Assembly: GCF_041260155.1 (NCBI RefSeq)
Contig: NC_091944.1
Coordinates: 27,203,832 to 27,267,831, forward strand
DNA: 64,000 nt
Direction of reading: 5' to 3'
Origin: Ptychodera flava
Lineage: Eukaryota; Hemichordata; Enteropneusta; Ptychoderidae
Position numbers and translations under genes: made by a program
In this document: one piece after another, positions 23,959-35,304 of the stretch
Numbering within the stretch: the first letter of the stretch is position 1
How the letters are laid out: the number at the start of each line of letters is the position of its first letter
Notes under the pieces: generated by a model
Database searches by the model: none
Seen by the model: only the letters and a program-made list of their open reading frames with translations
What the model was told of the DNA's origin: nothing

Positions 23959-25914
23959 ATCATAAATAAAATCCAAAAAAGTTTATTATAAGAACAGATC
24001 TATTTGTAGTTACATTTGCACTATGAGGGAAGATATATTTCAGATAGTTCTGTTCAGTGACCGTAGAGTGCGCTTCATTGCAGGACAATATTCTTATGAT
24101 TGTGTGATCTAACTTGCCGTTTTCTGCATAGACTTGTGACCCACAACAACACAAAGTATCGATGGAAATTTGATGATCATTGTCCATCGAATTTTGTTCC
24201 ATGCCTTTTTTATAACATTGTTTTTTTGCTCTGTTGGTTTAACTTTTTTAACGTTTGCTATTGTCGCAGTGTGCTACATTTCGAAAGTCCTACACTCGTT
24301 GCTTAAAGCCCTATTAGGTGTATCTTTTTGCACTTTGCTTACCAAAACATCACCCAATCTCCAGAAAAACGTTTTGGATTCCCGTTATTAAGCAGTAGTG
24401 TCTTTGAAAATGTCACTATTCCAATCCTTTGTTCTGGATTTAATTTAATTAAATTCAGGCGCCTAACACGCGTACGGCGTGTACATATTGGAATTGCAAC
24501 TCGCGAATAATATTTATTTGTTAAAATTTAAGTTGTGCGTTGGATCGCAAATGTTCGTCACTACTTTTACATAACTTGAATTTGACATCAAACAATCTTA
24601 TCGAAAAATGATGGAAAAATATGATACAGCTAATGGGGCCTTAATGACTTAATCTTTATGCCAATTGCCTGCCTCTTTTCTTCACCGTTCCAGCCGGAGA
24701 CAACGTGAAGTTCAACTTTCCGATGGCATTTTCTTCATCGGTGTTGGCATGGAGCCTCATCGAGTTCCCGGATGCATACAAAGACGCGGGCGTGTACAAC
24801 GACATGCTCAGCGCCCTCAAGGGAGTCTGTGAATATTTCACGAAATGTCACACCGGCCCAAATGAATATTACTACCAGGTAAAAACTTCGTCTTAATGTT
24901 CAGGAGAGCTGACAACTTTATCGAGTGAGAGACAGTCATGTTATTGAAAACCCTTTAGCAGAAAATGACGCGGATTTTCAGATTGTCGGTGTGGTGGCTA
25001 TAAAAAGATATTTTTTTTGCTTATACAACACAAGCAATATTGACTGCTAAGTGCACCAAAGAAAAATATTGGAGCCTTGCAATCTTGGTAGTATTTGGAG
25101 ACTAGTCGAAACTTTATCAGGAAAAAAGCTGAGAATTATAAAACTTTAATTCATAAATAGCTTGTATGGTAAAAGGATGTGTGCTGCGATTATTTCCTGA
25201 AATTATAGCCATCTGTGTACATATCTAAAGTACTCTTTACAAACCCAAGTTTGTTTTCCTCTGAAAACATTGCTTTGCTGCCCCATTAAATTCCATCTGA
25301 AATATTACCTTTAGGATCATGCAAGATATGCAAAAGAGGAAACCTCTTCTTTGAATCGTGAAGAAAAATCGTTGTCCCACCAACACATTGAAGGTTCGTT
25401 CTGAAGATCAAGCTCAATGCCATCATGTTGAATAAGTAACACCTGAGATTTCGGTAGACACGAGAAGACTGAAATTTCTTCTTATCTTTTAAGAATGTAA
25501 GCTTCTTTTTTGGATCCCCCTCTTGGGACACAGCTCTGAATTGATAATGTTGCCAAAATGCGTAATCCTAGCAGAACAATGTGGTAATTTTGTAGGTAGC
25601 AGACGCCGGTCTTGATCACCGCTCCTGGCAACGACCAGAAGACATCGTGTACAACAGAGAGCCGTTCCGAGTCAACGATACCGTGCCGGGTTCTGATGTC
25701 GTTTCTCTCGCTGCAGCGGCCCTCGCGACGTGCTCCGTCGCCTACAAAGACGCTAGAAGTAAGTTAACCATGCGATCCTAGTAGAGGCTGTATCTCTCTG
25801 CCCCCTTGCGCCGCAGGGAAAGTTTCCTCATTTACACATCAGTTGATCTTTCCAATCGCGTGTGCCGAAAATGCAAAGGGAAGGAAAAATGAAGCAGAGA
25901 AGATTTTATGTCAT

Positions 25915-26224
25915 GGTAGAACGCGCCTCGGGGACACAAATATGGACTCTCAAGCTTTTTCAATTCTTTTCTGATCTACCTCTTGTTGGGGTTCATTTTA
26001 AAGCTCTTTGTATAAGAAAACTTTTCCTCATTTTTCTCCATAGAGGTAACACTGGATTGCGGCCATTTTGAATTTAAATATCGGTAAATATTGACTTGTT
26101 TCATAGTACCAAAATTTGCACGGTGACCCCCAATTTTCATTCTTGATTTTGGAAGACAATGGTTGAAAGATTCCTCAAGGAAAGTTTGAGCAAAAGTTCT
26201 TTCACTTTCGAGGCTCGACCTACC
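25915..26224. mobile_element. MITE-1 copy in GH9-B intron 4
   Basis: Starts GGTAGAACGCGCCTCGGGG and ends CTACC before TTAA (26,225-26,228). Shortened inside (about 310 bp). Confidence 0.83.
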
Positions 26225-26689
26225 TTAAATATAAATTTAAGACGATTCGCAGAAACAAGGTTTTTTGTCGATGTCTAAAAGAAAATTATGCTATAGAGTT
26301 GCAAAGACGAACTTGAAGATGAAAAGTTCACAGTGACTACCCATACTCTGCTAAACAAACATCAAAACACCTCAAAACTCTACCAAAAGCCTATACTTCA
26401 GGTTCTGAACACTGTCTAGGGAATTGCACAATACACACGTTTATGTTACTACAGCCAGTCTAACCTATACAAAATCTTCCTATCTAATGAATGAACCTGT
26501 TTTTTTTCTAGATAAACTAATCATGCCGACAAAATATCGTGTTTTTTAAGGAAGCGAACATTTCGAACTTGTTAAATGTTTCTCGGTATCATCCATCTGG
26601 CATTTTGATACCGTACAGTGTGCGACAACAATTTGGAACACTTCCATTGGTCGATTAAGTCAACGTGACTGACCATTTATACGCGTTAA

Positions 26690-26873
26690 AGGTATACAGC
26701 CACCTGTAATCTAAATATGCCCATATATGGTCAAAGGGCTTTCTTTGGTATTCAAAATGCCCATGTGAGGGCGCTGTTTTTAAAAAGCGGCCACCCGCTT
26801 AAAATCTGTGATTGGTTAGATTTTCTCTTTCCATGGTAACTGTGGCAAAATTGGAACAGGTGACAGTATACCT
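26690..26873. mobile_element. MITE-2 copy in GH9-B intron 4
   Basis: 184-bp element with ends AGGTATACAGCCACCTGT and ACAGGTGACAGTATACCT, flanked by exact TTAA on both sides (26,686-26,689 and 26,874-26,877). Two more copies are at 29,387 and 54,991. Confidence 0.92.
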
Positions 26874-28289
26874 TTAATGGTGCGCGTGTCGCCCTTTATT
26901 CCTTCAGTCACAGACAAATAGAGGACAGACTAGCAACGCAGCATGCCTTTTGTTTCATGGACGTCTCGGTGGACTATTGCCTTTTCATATTAAAAAGAGT
27001 TTCAAAGATGTTAGACTTTTTGGAGACGTTGTTTATGGTTGATAATTGCACGAAATTATGCAAAAAGTACGACGAGATGGCATTTTGCTGCAAGTCGCGT
27101 AGCAACCATACCTACTTTGTGAGCTCTCAGGGCAGAAACACTGCTTCACGCGAATCGAAACATAACACGCCACCAGTTTCATAAACACGTTCTTCCATGA
27201 CCAACTTGTAAAAGACGATATGTCTGACCGTAAAACATTGACCGTAACCAGAGAGTATCGATTAAAGACTTTCAAATTTTGTTCAAACACGTGCACACAC
27301 ATTATGTATTCATAAAAATGTGAGAGGAAATTTTAAAATGGTAAAACACATCTCCCTGAAGCTTAAAACTTTCCTGTTTTCGCCAGCACGCCAATTCCGC
27401 TTAGCACCAGTCGACAACAACAACACGAAATTTGCCGAACATAATTCCGCTTAAAAATTTGCGAAAATACGGAAACTACCGAAGGATGCATGGTCGGCAC
27501 TCTTCGGAAAAGAGAGGCGAGAGCTACTTGAGGCGAGGCGTACATGGAGGGCTTACGTAACCGCTCCAAACCTTGAACAATACCCGTTGCAAGTCTGTCT
27601 CTCTATTTGTCTGTGCTTCAGTGCATCCCCTGGATACGTGTCCAGAGGGCGGTGTTTCTTTAAAATATTAAAAGGTGTTTGTTTTCATTTTTTTGCAGAA
27701 GGAAATCGAGCGCGGATCTTCAGGGAAGAGGCAGTGGATTTGTACAGATTTGCGACGACCAATATCGGCACATATCCTCCTAACGGGTACTATATGTAAG
27801 TATTGCGCCTCCGGAGCGGATATTCGGACTCGCAAACTTTTACGATGCTTTTTTGGCTAACCACTTGTGGGGACTCGTTTTTTAAGCTTGAAACCTCTGA
27901 TAATTTGATTTCTCCATAGCAACAACAAGATTGGCGACGAACTTTTGTGGGCGGCAACGTGGTTACACCTCGCGACAGGCGAAGAGCAGTATCTCCAAGA
28001 CGCGGAGGAATACTTTGAAGAGTACAAACTCAGGGGAAGTGCCTATTCCTTCGGATGGGCAGACACCAGAGAGGGGTCAAAGGTGAGACAACGACATCTA
28101 AGTATATTCACAGGATCAAATTGAAATGGGCATCATATTCAAGATTATAGAATTACTTCCAACGATTCTAAAGCAGTGAAAAAGATATCTCTGAGTTAAC
28201 AATGGCAGAGATGAGGTGATTTTTCACGTGCTCATTGAATGACTTGAGCTAAGTGTTCTTAATCACTCTCAATCTTTCGGCCCTTTTAA

Positions 28290-28652
28290 GGCTTTGTGCG
28301 CCTCGAAAGCGAAAGATGTAAAGTTTTGGTCAAATTTTCCTCAAAGAATATTTCAATGATTAGGGGGGGCCTATCCTTCAAAATCAAGAATAAAAATCGG
28401 GGGTCACCGTGCAAACTTTTGAACTAGAGAAACAAATTACTCAAGATTTACTGATATTTGAAATTCAAGATGGCCGCCATCCCTGTGTTAACTCTATGGA
28501 GAGAAAAATAAAATTTTCGAATTTCGAAAAACTAAGCCGGTGAAGTTTTCTTACACCAAGAGCTTTAAAATGAACCCCCACAAGTGGTAGATCAGAAAAG
28601 AATTGTAAAAGTTTGAGAATCCGAATATCTGTCCCCGAGGTGCGTTCTACAT
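28290..28652. mobile_element. MITE-1 copy in GH9-B intron 6
   Basis: Same orientation as the copy in A intron 6 but at a different place in the intron, so an independent insertion. TTAA precedes it (28,286-28,289). A small G-rich insertion lies at about 28,361. Confidence 0.82.
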
Positions 28653-29386
28653 TTTAGTCACGGTGGTAACAGAGCTCATACTTAGCTACGTTGCAGAATC
28701 ACAAGAGATTACTGTCATAGAATGCAGAAACATGTTCTGTTGCTTACGCCAAATAAAATATATTATGTATTTCTGGTAACCGGGCCTACTCTTTTTAAAA
28801 CCCTCCGACCCTGAACTGTTTTCGCATTTGCAAAAGTCAGTAATAATTTTGCCGAATTTATGCGGTTTTGTCATAGGTCACAATCATATGAAAATACAAA
28901 ATAAAAACAATACCGACCTTTACCGACCTTTATAGTATCTTATTTCCCTAGGGCTTGTTAACGGAAACCGCTATTTATTTTGTTACGCATTATTGCGCTA
29001 GGATCGGTCATGGTATAATACCAATATATTGTGTATGTCCCGGTAAGAAGGCAGGCCGTTGGCAACTCCATCTTTTTAGGACGATTAAAGCCCAACGAAA
29101 AATCGGGCGTTGATTTGGCAAAATGTCTAAATTTAACGGGACTTTAATGTAAAAAACCATTAAGTTGTGAACTATTTACTCTATTTTGCCTCAGTTACTG
29201 CTGTATAAAATTACGGGAAAGACGACATACAGGGATTCATTCACGAAATACATGGACACTTGTTACCTATGAACAGCCCTGACATGTACACAGACGGAGG
29301 TTTGTACTTCAGGAATGAGTGGGGATCCTTACGATACGCAGGTGAGGGCGCTAACGTTGTTGTCAACGTCGCAAAACCGCATTTAA

Positions 29387-29564
29387 AGGTATACAGTCAC
29401 CTGTAATCTTAATATGCCCATATATGGTCAAAGGGGCGTTCCTTGGTATTGATAATGCCCATGTGAGGGCAATGCTTTAAAAAGTGGCCACCCGCTTAAA
29501 ATCTGTGATTGGTTAGATTTTCTCTTTTCATGGTAACTGTGGCAAAATTGGAATAAGTGACAGT
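29387..29564. mobile_element. MITE-2 copy, right end lost
   Basis: Begins AGGTATACAGTCACCTGT after TTAA (29,383-29,386), 45 bp past GH9-B exon 7. It matches the family to GTGACAGT at 29,564 and then stops, missing the terminal ATACCT and second TTAA. Sequence beyond is unrelated, which marks a rearrangement point. Confidence 0.85.
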
Positions 29565-31472
29565 GCTGGCACTATACAATATCGTCGGCGCGATATTTTT
29601 GCTTTTCCAATAAACCTTAGTAAAAGTGCAACACCAGATTTATGCAAACTATTAGCCAAGTTATTGACTCACTGTAGGCAAAGACTCACTGTTTGATAGC
29701 TAGGGCATAGTAAAAGGTATAATATTCAAAACATTTCTTGCAGTCATCAACGCTTTTCTCATTTTATGGAAAAGCTGTTTTAAAAAATTAAATATGAAAA
29801 ATATCAAAAGCTTTTCCCCTTTTACAGTAGACAGCAATTACATGTCAGGGATGTAGAAAATAGCCGGCAGCCAGCAAAAAACAACCGGCTGTCAGCTAAC
29901 ATTTGCCAGCTGTAAAAAGTTAGTTTTAATAAAAAATTAGGACATTTTTCACCAACTTAATGTGCACATACACTACTTGTAACCGCCCATGCTTTTATTT
30001 CTGCCACCTGTAACCAAAATTTTCTACATCCCAGCACGTATGCAAGTGTGTTGACATAAAGTTGACAAAATTCAATATCAGTGTCCCACATCAAAACGTA
30101 AATCTCAAAGCATGCTTTCAAGAGGATTCATATATAAGTCAGATATACAATAGAAAATGTGTCATCTACGTGTAGGTATAATGCTGGCAAATCATTTAGT
30201 AGTAACATCTGGCAGTTGAGAAATTGAGTCACATTATTGTACTGAGAAATCACGTACACAGTCCACAAACAAAAGCAAATATTACCAGGGGCCATTTGCC
30301 ATGTCTCTTGTCTTCCATACAAATCACAAACAAGGGAGGGTCTTTCTATGACATACCGTTCAGTTCAAAATCCATTGCCTAAATGCCTGCCACCTCTGTG
30401 GGACCTGATTTAAAATCTGTCCGACTAAGAACTAAACAAAAGGTGATGAATGATCATGTGTTTTACATGTAGACTGGTATTTAGTCTAGGTCTGCGGCTT
30501 ATATATACAGTGGGCAGTGTTCCTATACGAAAGACTCCAAAAGAACCTAAAATAAACTCGAGGGATCCTCCGCGATAAGTATATGGCTCAATGGGACAGT
30601 TCAAACATTTTTTTGGTTTTTGAAAGGTGATGTATTGAAAACCTTTCAATCGAGAGATGAACAACATACATTCAGAACAGTCATGAAAACACACTTTTTC
30701 GTGATATACATCAAAACATGACTTCTGCTTCTAAATTCAGTAATGTCACTGTGCGGTTACTTAAAAAAAGGTAACCATGGTCAAATTGAGCATTGAAAAC
30801 GCCGACATGACTATTTATGCCAGCCAGCGACTGACGACAATCTGAGGGTTCGAAATATAGTAGAACAGTGAGATTTCGCAAGACAGGGACCACATTTTGT
30901 ATGACGTATCATGATATGTGTGGTTTTTCGGCAGTGTTGCTCGCCAGAAATTATTTTCCACCACCGCCATCTGCGATCGCGGTCCTTGCGAGTCGCTGCG
31001 TAATTCGATCGTGTCGTCGAAAATCGAAGGGGCGTTGTACGGACCCCGCGCCGGTACTTACCCGTTTCAAAACTACCACACGGTACCTCCTGAAGGTTGA
31101 TTACATCATGCTATACGAAGAGGTAGAAAATCTTACATGAAAACCCTGAAATACTGAAACATTGTCTAAACTACGAAAAAACACTCGATTCCAGCGAAAA
31201 CAGATCGCCATGTTGGATTATTATGACTGATTAGGCGAAGAGAAGATGAGGTTAGCACATAATAATCAGTTCACTTTTTCCCTACAATTTAATTTCGTTA
31301 TTGTCATCATGACACGATAAAAATATACAAAAAGAAACTGAACCCATAACATTTAATTTTTACTTGCTTTAAGGATAAAAATAGTAGAGTATCTATGAAT
31401 TAATCAATGTTTTTTTCTCAACATCTGCAATTTTCGAACACACAGACTACTTATGTTACTAGCAAAACAATC
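29565..31472. other. Intergenic region between broken GH9-B and CHRAC1
   Basis: No GH9 exons 8-10 and no other family recognised. The interval 30,950-31,080 is CpG-rich (GCGATCGCGG, TCGTGTCGTCG) and lies about 400 bp before the CHRAC1 ATG, so it may include a promoter. On the minus strand a short frame begins MAVVENNFWRATLPKN near 30,986 in this block (about 51 codons); nothing supports it beyond the open frame. Confidence 0.5.
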
Positions 31473-34335
31473 ATGGCGGAAAAGGACAGTAGCAGACTTA
31501 CGAGCTTGCCGATATCTCGTATAAAAACCATAATGAAGACCTCGCCAGAGGTTTCGTCGATAGGCCAGGAAGTTATCATAGTAGTCGCTAAAGCAACGGT
31601 AATGAAAGTTGTCAATATTATTCCCCATAATTCCCATACAAACCAGTATTACCTTTTCACCAATACAATAGAATTCGCCATGTGCCAACAACAAACGCCT
31701 AGCTCTGCATGGCAGGGCTGTGTGTTACCGGCGTTCGCCGTATAACGCCGGTTACACACAGCCCTGCCATGCAGAGCTAACACAAACGCCATACGATGAT
31801 GGTGACAACAGTGTATTGATCTCGCCTCTACTGTTTACGATCAAACCGAGAAACAAACCGTCTTTACCCAAGCTGCAAAATTGTAGCTCTACGGTGAGGC
31901 GGTCGGTGAGTTTTGGTTTTTGCGACCTCGCTCACCAGTAGAGCTACAATGCCGCAGGCCCTGAAGCATAGAAAATAAGCACGCTGCACATGGCACGGCA
32001 TTTTGATGTAAAATCTCATACTGCGCAGTTCACCGAAGTGTTCAATGGGTGAAAAGATAAGCATCCCCGTCAGCGCGTCTGACTGCAACTTTTTATGAGC
32101 TGTCAGACAACTTGTCACATGAAAAGTTTAACGCGCCAAACTCAAAACATTGTGGCGCGAAACCAAAAACATCCACTCGCCAAAACAATTTTTTAAAACC
32201 ACGCCTCCAAATGTATCATTTTTTTTCCAGCAATGTGGTCTTTGTTGTACTCAAGACTGACCATCAAATGCAAAGTTACTGCAGGAGATCTCATATACCG
32301 CTGTATTTCAACTGCTCTTTCGCCATGCAAAGCGTGACTATATCTGGGGTTAAGATCTTGGGTCAATTTTACACCAGCCTCATCAAAGAACTGGATTTTG
32401 TTTGGGTCTTGTTCGTGCAGAAAGTTCATGAATTCATTGCAGTAGGCAATATTCGCATTAGTGAATTTCTCATGAGCAACTGGCGTCAATTTTTTGAACG
32501 TCCAGGGCCCACCCGATAGACGTGTTCTCACAGCTCGTCCAATCGTACTGATGGAGATATCACCATACTCTGCTATCTTTTCTTGAATAGCCCTGTACGT
32601 CATAGATGCATGGCCAAGAGAGTTTTAATGTTTCAACCAGTTCAATGTCAGCATCTTTAAGCTTCGGGTACGATCCCTTGTTTCCCTTTATTAGTTTACA
32701 TGATACAAAGCGGCGCCATAATTTTCGTACCCCTTGATCACTAAAACGAAACTTTTCAGCGACCTCGCGAAATGGAGAAAAGTTACCAGTAACTGGATCT
32801 CCAAGCAGCAGTATTTCCTGTACAATACAGTTCTGCAAATCTCGGGAGGTCGTTTTCCTTCTTTTCAATCTCCATCCAGTTAAACTTACAAAATTATATT
32901 CTGCCATGTCGCTAAATATGCCGGTCTGCTAACGTAAATATGGCCGTCGAAGCTGTTTGTAAGCCTTGAAAGCGGGGTTAAGCGTGCAAAAGAATATTAT
33001 CATGGTGGGCGTGTCTTTGACTTTGCGGTTTGGCGAGTGGATGTTTTTGGTTTCTCGCCACAATGTTTTGGGTTTGGCGCGTTAAACTTTTCATGTGACA
33101 AGTTGCCTGACAGCTCATAAAAAGTTGCAGTCAGACGCGCTGACGGGGATGCTTATCTTTTCACGCATTGAACACTTCGGTGAACTGCGCAGTATATATA
33201 CTGCATTTGGTCATACTGATTTATCACTACTGAAGATTAAACACTATACTACACTAACCTTGTCGTATATGGGGTTTGGTATTTGTTCAAATACGTCGAT
33301 CGCGTTCCAAAAACATTTCTTGGAGCCGCCATTTCCAACTTCCGGTAATGGCGGCTCCCAGAAACACGCTCAATGTTTATGGAACGCGATCGACGTGTCT
33401 GTGCTAATACCAAACCCCATAAACGACAAGGTTAGTGTAGTATAGTGTTTAGTCTTCAGTAGTGATAAATCGGTACGACCAAATGCAGTAAATATGTGGG
33501 ATTTTACATGAAAATACCGCGCCATACGTGGCGCGCTTATTTTGTATGCTACAGGGCCTTCGGCATTGTAGCTCTACTGGTGAGCGATGTCGCAAAAACC
33601 AAAACTCACCGACCGCCTCACCGTAGAGCTACACTTTTGCAGCTATCTTTACCCCTTTACTGTTGCTCAATGTCTTCTGAGTATTTGTGCTAGGTGCAAA
33701 GACATAGATGTATACGTAGCCATTAGGGTAGCGATGCGTCAATATTGTCAATGTTGTGTAAAATGGTCGTGGAATTGTACAGATTTATCGCTCTTGCTTT
33801 AAAATAACGGTGACATGCCTGTTCTTTGTTTCTCCAGGAACTGTTCATCGCAGACCTTGCGCAGAAAGCATATACCAAGCAATCAGAAGGTGAAAAGAAG
33901 CTAACATACAGAGATCTGTCGATGGTTGTCAAGGAAACAGAGTCAATGGAGTTTTTAGAAGGTAGGTATAGTCATTTACACAACTTAGATATACATACTC
34001 GCTCCCTCCCTCCCTACCCCTACTGTTTTTCTTTCTCTCTCATGCATTAGACATACACTGATTATACATATATAAACTATCTGCTAAGTATTTCACCCAA
34101 TGCACCATTCCTATTATCTTTTGCCCAGTGCTTCTTGTTTTCTAAAGTCATGTTCATTTCTTTTTCATAATAAATCAAACTTGGGAGATTATTCTGATTC
34201 TTTCTATGTGTATCTGACTTTGACTTGTTCTGTTTGTTTGTAGACATACTGCCTCCAAAGATCGTCGGACGAGACTACATCAGAATGCGAAAAGCCAAGG
34301 AGGAAGCAGCAAAAGCAGCAGCTAGTGAAAGTTGA
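31473..34335 (+). CDS. CHRAC1: CHRAC1-like histone-fold subunit of chromatin accessibility complex
   Basis: Three exons: 31473-31598, 33838-33961, 34244-34335 (TGA), total 342 nt, 113 residues, all with GT/AG introns and matching phase. Residues 10-42 contain LPISRIKTIMKTSPEVSSIG, the start of the histone fold as in human CHRAC1 (LPLSRIRVIMKSSPEVSSIN by recollection). KKLTYRDLSMVVKETESMEF and DILPPKIVGRDYIRMRKAKE follow in the family order. CHRAC1 pairs with POLE3 as an NF-YC/NF-YB-like dimer that helps the ISWI-ACF1 remodeller slide nucleosomes. The protein is a little shorter than the human one because the acidic tail is replaced by an Ala/Glu-rich end. POLE4 is a related alternative but fits less well. 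Intron 1 (2.2 kb) hosts a nested transposon on the opposite strand. Confidence 0.88.
31691..31790. repeat. Near-perfect 36-bp-arm hairpin flanked by 9-bp repeats
   Basis: TAGCTCTGCATGGCAGGGCT begins the left arm at 31,700; the right arm ends at 31,778 as its inverse, with one mismatch and an 8-base loop. ACAAACGCC occurs just before (31,691-31,699) and 3 bases after (31,782-31,790), as expected of a target-site duplication. It lies in CHRAC1 intron 1. Confidence 0.8.
32193..32907 (-). pseudogene. Broken Tc1/IS630-like (DDE_3) transposase
   Basis: Two overlapping minus-strand frames look like one original gene. The upstream part (32,560-32,907) holds a helix-turn-helix-like region ending VRKLWRRF. 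The downstream part (32,193-32,603) continues with TYRAIQEKIAEYGDISISTI and the catalytic-core start FFDEAGVKL followed by HALHGERAVEIQRY, typical of the DDE_3 fold. A frameshift separates them near 32,603. The sequence ends inside the inverted end, so the last catalytic acid is missing. It is therefore a defective copy. Confidence 0.7.
33195..33492. mobile_element. Long-hairpin MITE nested in the transposon's right end
   Basis: Almost the whole 298 bp is one inverted repeat: ACTGCATTTGGTC near the left end mirrors GACCAAATGCAGT at the right, and the centre is GGAGCCGCCATT...AATGGCGGCTCC. Comparison with the intact left arm of the host transposon places the insertion at a TA, duplicated on each side (33,193-33,194 and 33,493-33,494). 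TA duplication suggests mobilisation by a Tc1/mariner enzyme. Confidence 0.88.
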
Positions 34336-34455
34336 TCAGCTCAGCAGAAAAAAATGTCAAAAAATGTGGGATGGGGAGAGGGGTGTACAAGATATCACAC
34401 AAAATGGCCCCCCCAAAAACCCGTAAATATTACACTCTCCGTCATCACCATTGTG

Positions 34456-34509
34456 TTGAATTGAATTGACTTGAATACTGAATTGAATTGAATTGAATTG
34501 AATTGAATG
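34456..34509. repeat. (AATTG)n microsatellite
   Basis: GAATT pentamers with one break, inside the probable CHRAC1 3' UTR. Confidence 0.93.
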
Positions 34510-35298
34510 AAATTCCTTCCCTAGGGCAATGCAGTCATGTACTGTGTACATGTGCTTTGTGTGAATATTGCACAGCCTCAATATGAGGGTGAGATTTTGT
34601 ATGATATCAAACATCATATGTGTATTTTGGTTAGCAAACATTTACAAGACCACACATGCAGCACACAAAGATGTGCATACACCTGTACATATTTTGCGTC
34701 ATGTGAAAAAATATAGATCATTTTTCAACGCAGAGTACATTCCACTCCCTCTTTACAAACTCTCAGCCACTCTCACCCATTCATTTCTGAGATTTTATGT
34801 GCATGTTAACACAAGGTCAAGTTGAAGAAACCGTCTTAGTCACATGACTGAAATGACTTTAAACGAGCAAATACAAGTAATTCACATTAAAACATGTTTT
34901 GCTGTTCAAATTATGGAAGGTTTTCTCATGGGAGAAAACCCCATGCCAAGTAACTCTCATAGGGGTAGTCTAACCTCAGGGGACAAAGGACTTTGGAATT
35001 GCTGCATTGTGACGTGAAAGTTTATCACATTATGTAAAAGATCTGATATTTTAAAGACTGGATACCTTGGACTGACATTTTGAATGATTGTGATCAAAAA
35101 ACCAAAAATATGACAAAATATAGAGGTGTAAGTACATTCTAACATCAAAAAAGTGATAGCTACTTACTATGTGTGTACTTTCATTTTTGACCTCTCAAAG
35201 ATTTATCATTTTGTGTTTTACTTTCGTTTTAAGGAACATATTTTGTAGAAAACAAACATACTGTCTTTTTTTCTGACAATGTGAGACATTATTTTCTC

Positions 35299-35304
35299 AA
35301 TAAA
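35299..35304 (+). promoter_or_regulatory. Candidate polyadenylation signal, CHRAC1
   Basis: AATAAA within TTCTCAATAAAAGTTG, 964 bp after the stop codon. It is the best plus-strand signal I noticed before the tandem array. Confidence 0.4.

Larger units (their letters stand above)
21863..29341 (+). pseudogene. GH9 endoglucanase copy B, truncated and frameshifted
   Basis: Diverged paralogue of copies A and C with the same exon plan: 21863-22070, 23635-23802, 24694-24878, 25596-25758, 27699-27795, 27920-28082, 29195-29341. Exons 2-6 have exactly the lengths seen in A and C. Exon 1 starts at an ATG with A at -3 and encodes a signal peptide (MNWIFLALLALMVALASS), an acidic stretch and Lys53-Arg54. 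Both catalytic Asp of the DAGDN motif remain. Exon 7 is one base shorter than in A and C (a T lost near 29,260), which brings TGA at 29,270-29,272. Exons 8-10, with the conserved His and the catalytic Glu, were not found on either strand up to copy C. A translated product would stop after about 353 residues and should be inactive. Exons 1-6 are otherwise well preserved, so the loss looks fairly recent. Confidence 0.9.
31870..33645. mobile_element. DNA transposon with ~320-bp inverted ends in CHRAC1 intron 1
   Basis: TCTTTACCC occurs exactly on both sides (31,861-31,869 and 33,646-33,654). The inverted ends begin AGCTGCAAAA and run to about 32,190 on the left and from about 33,030 on the right. 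Each contains an inner palindrome built on TGTAGCTCTAC. The centre carries a broken transposase gene. The right end was later split by a 298-bp foldback element. Without that insert the element is about 1.48 kb. Confidence 0.88.
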
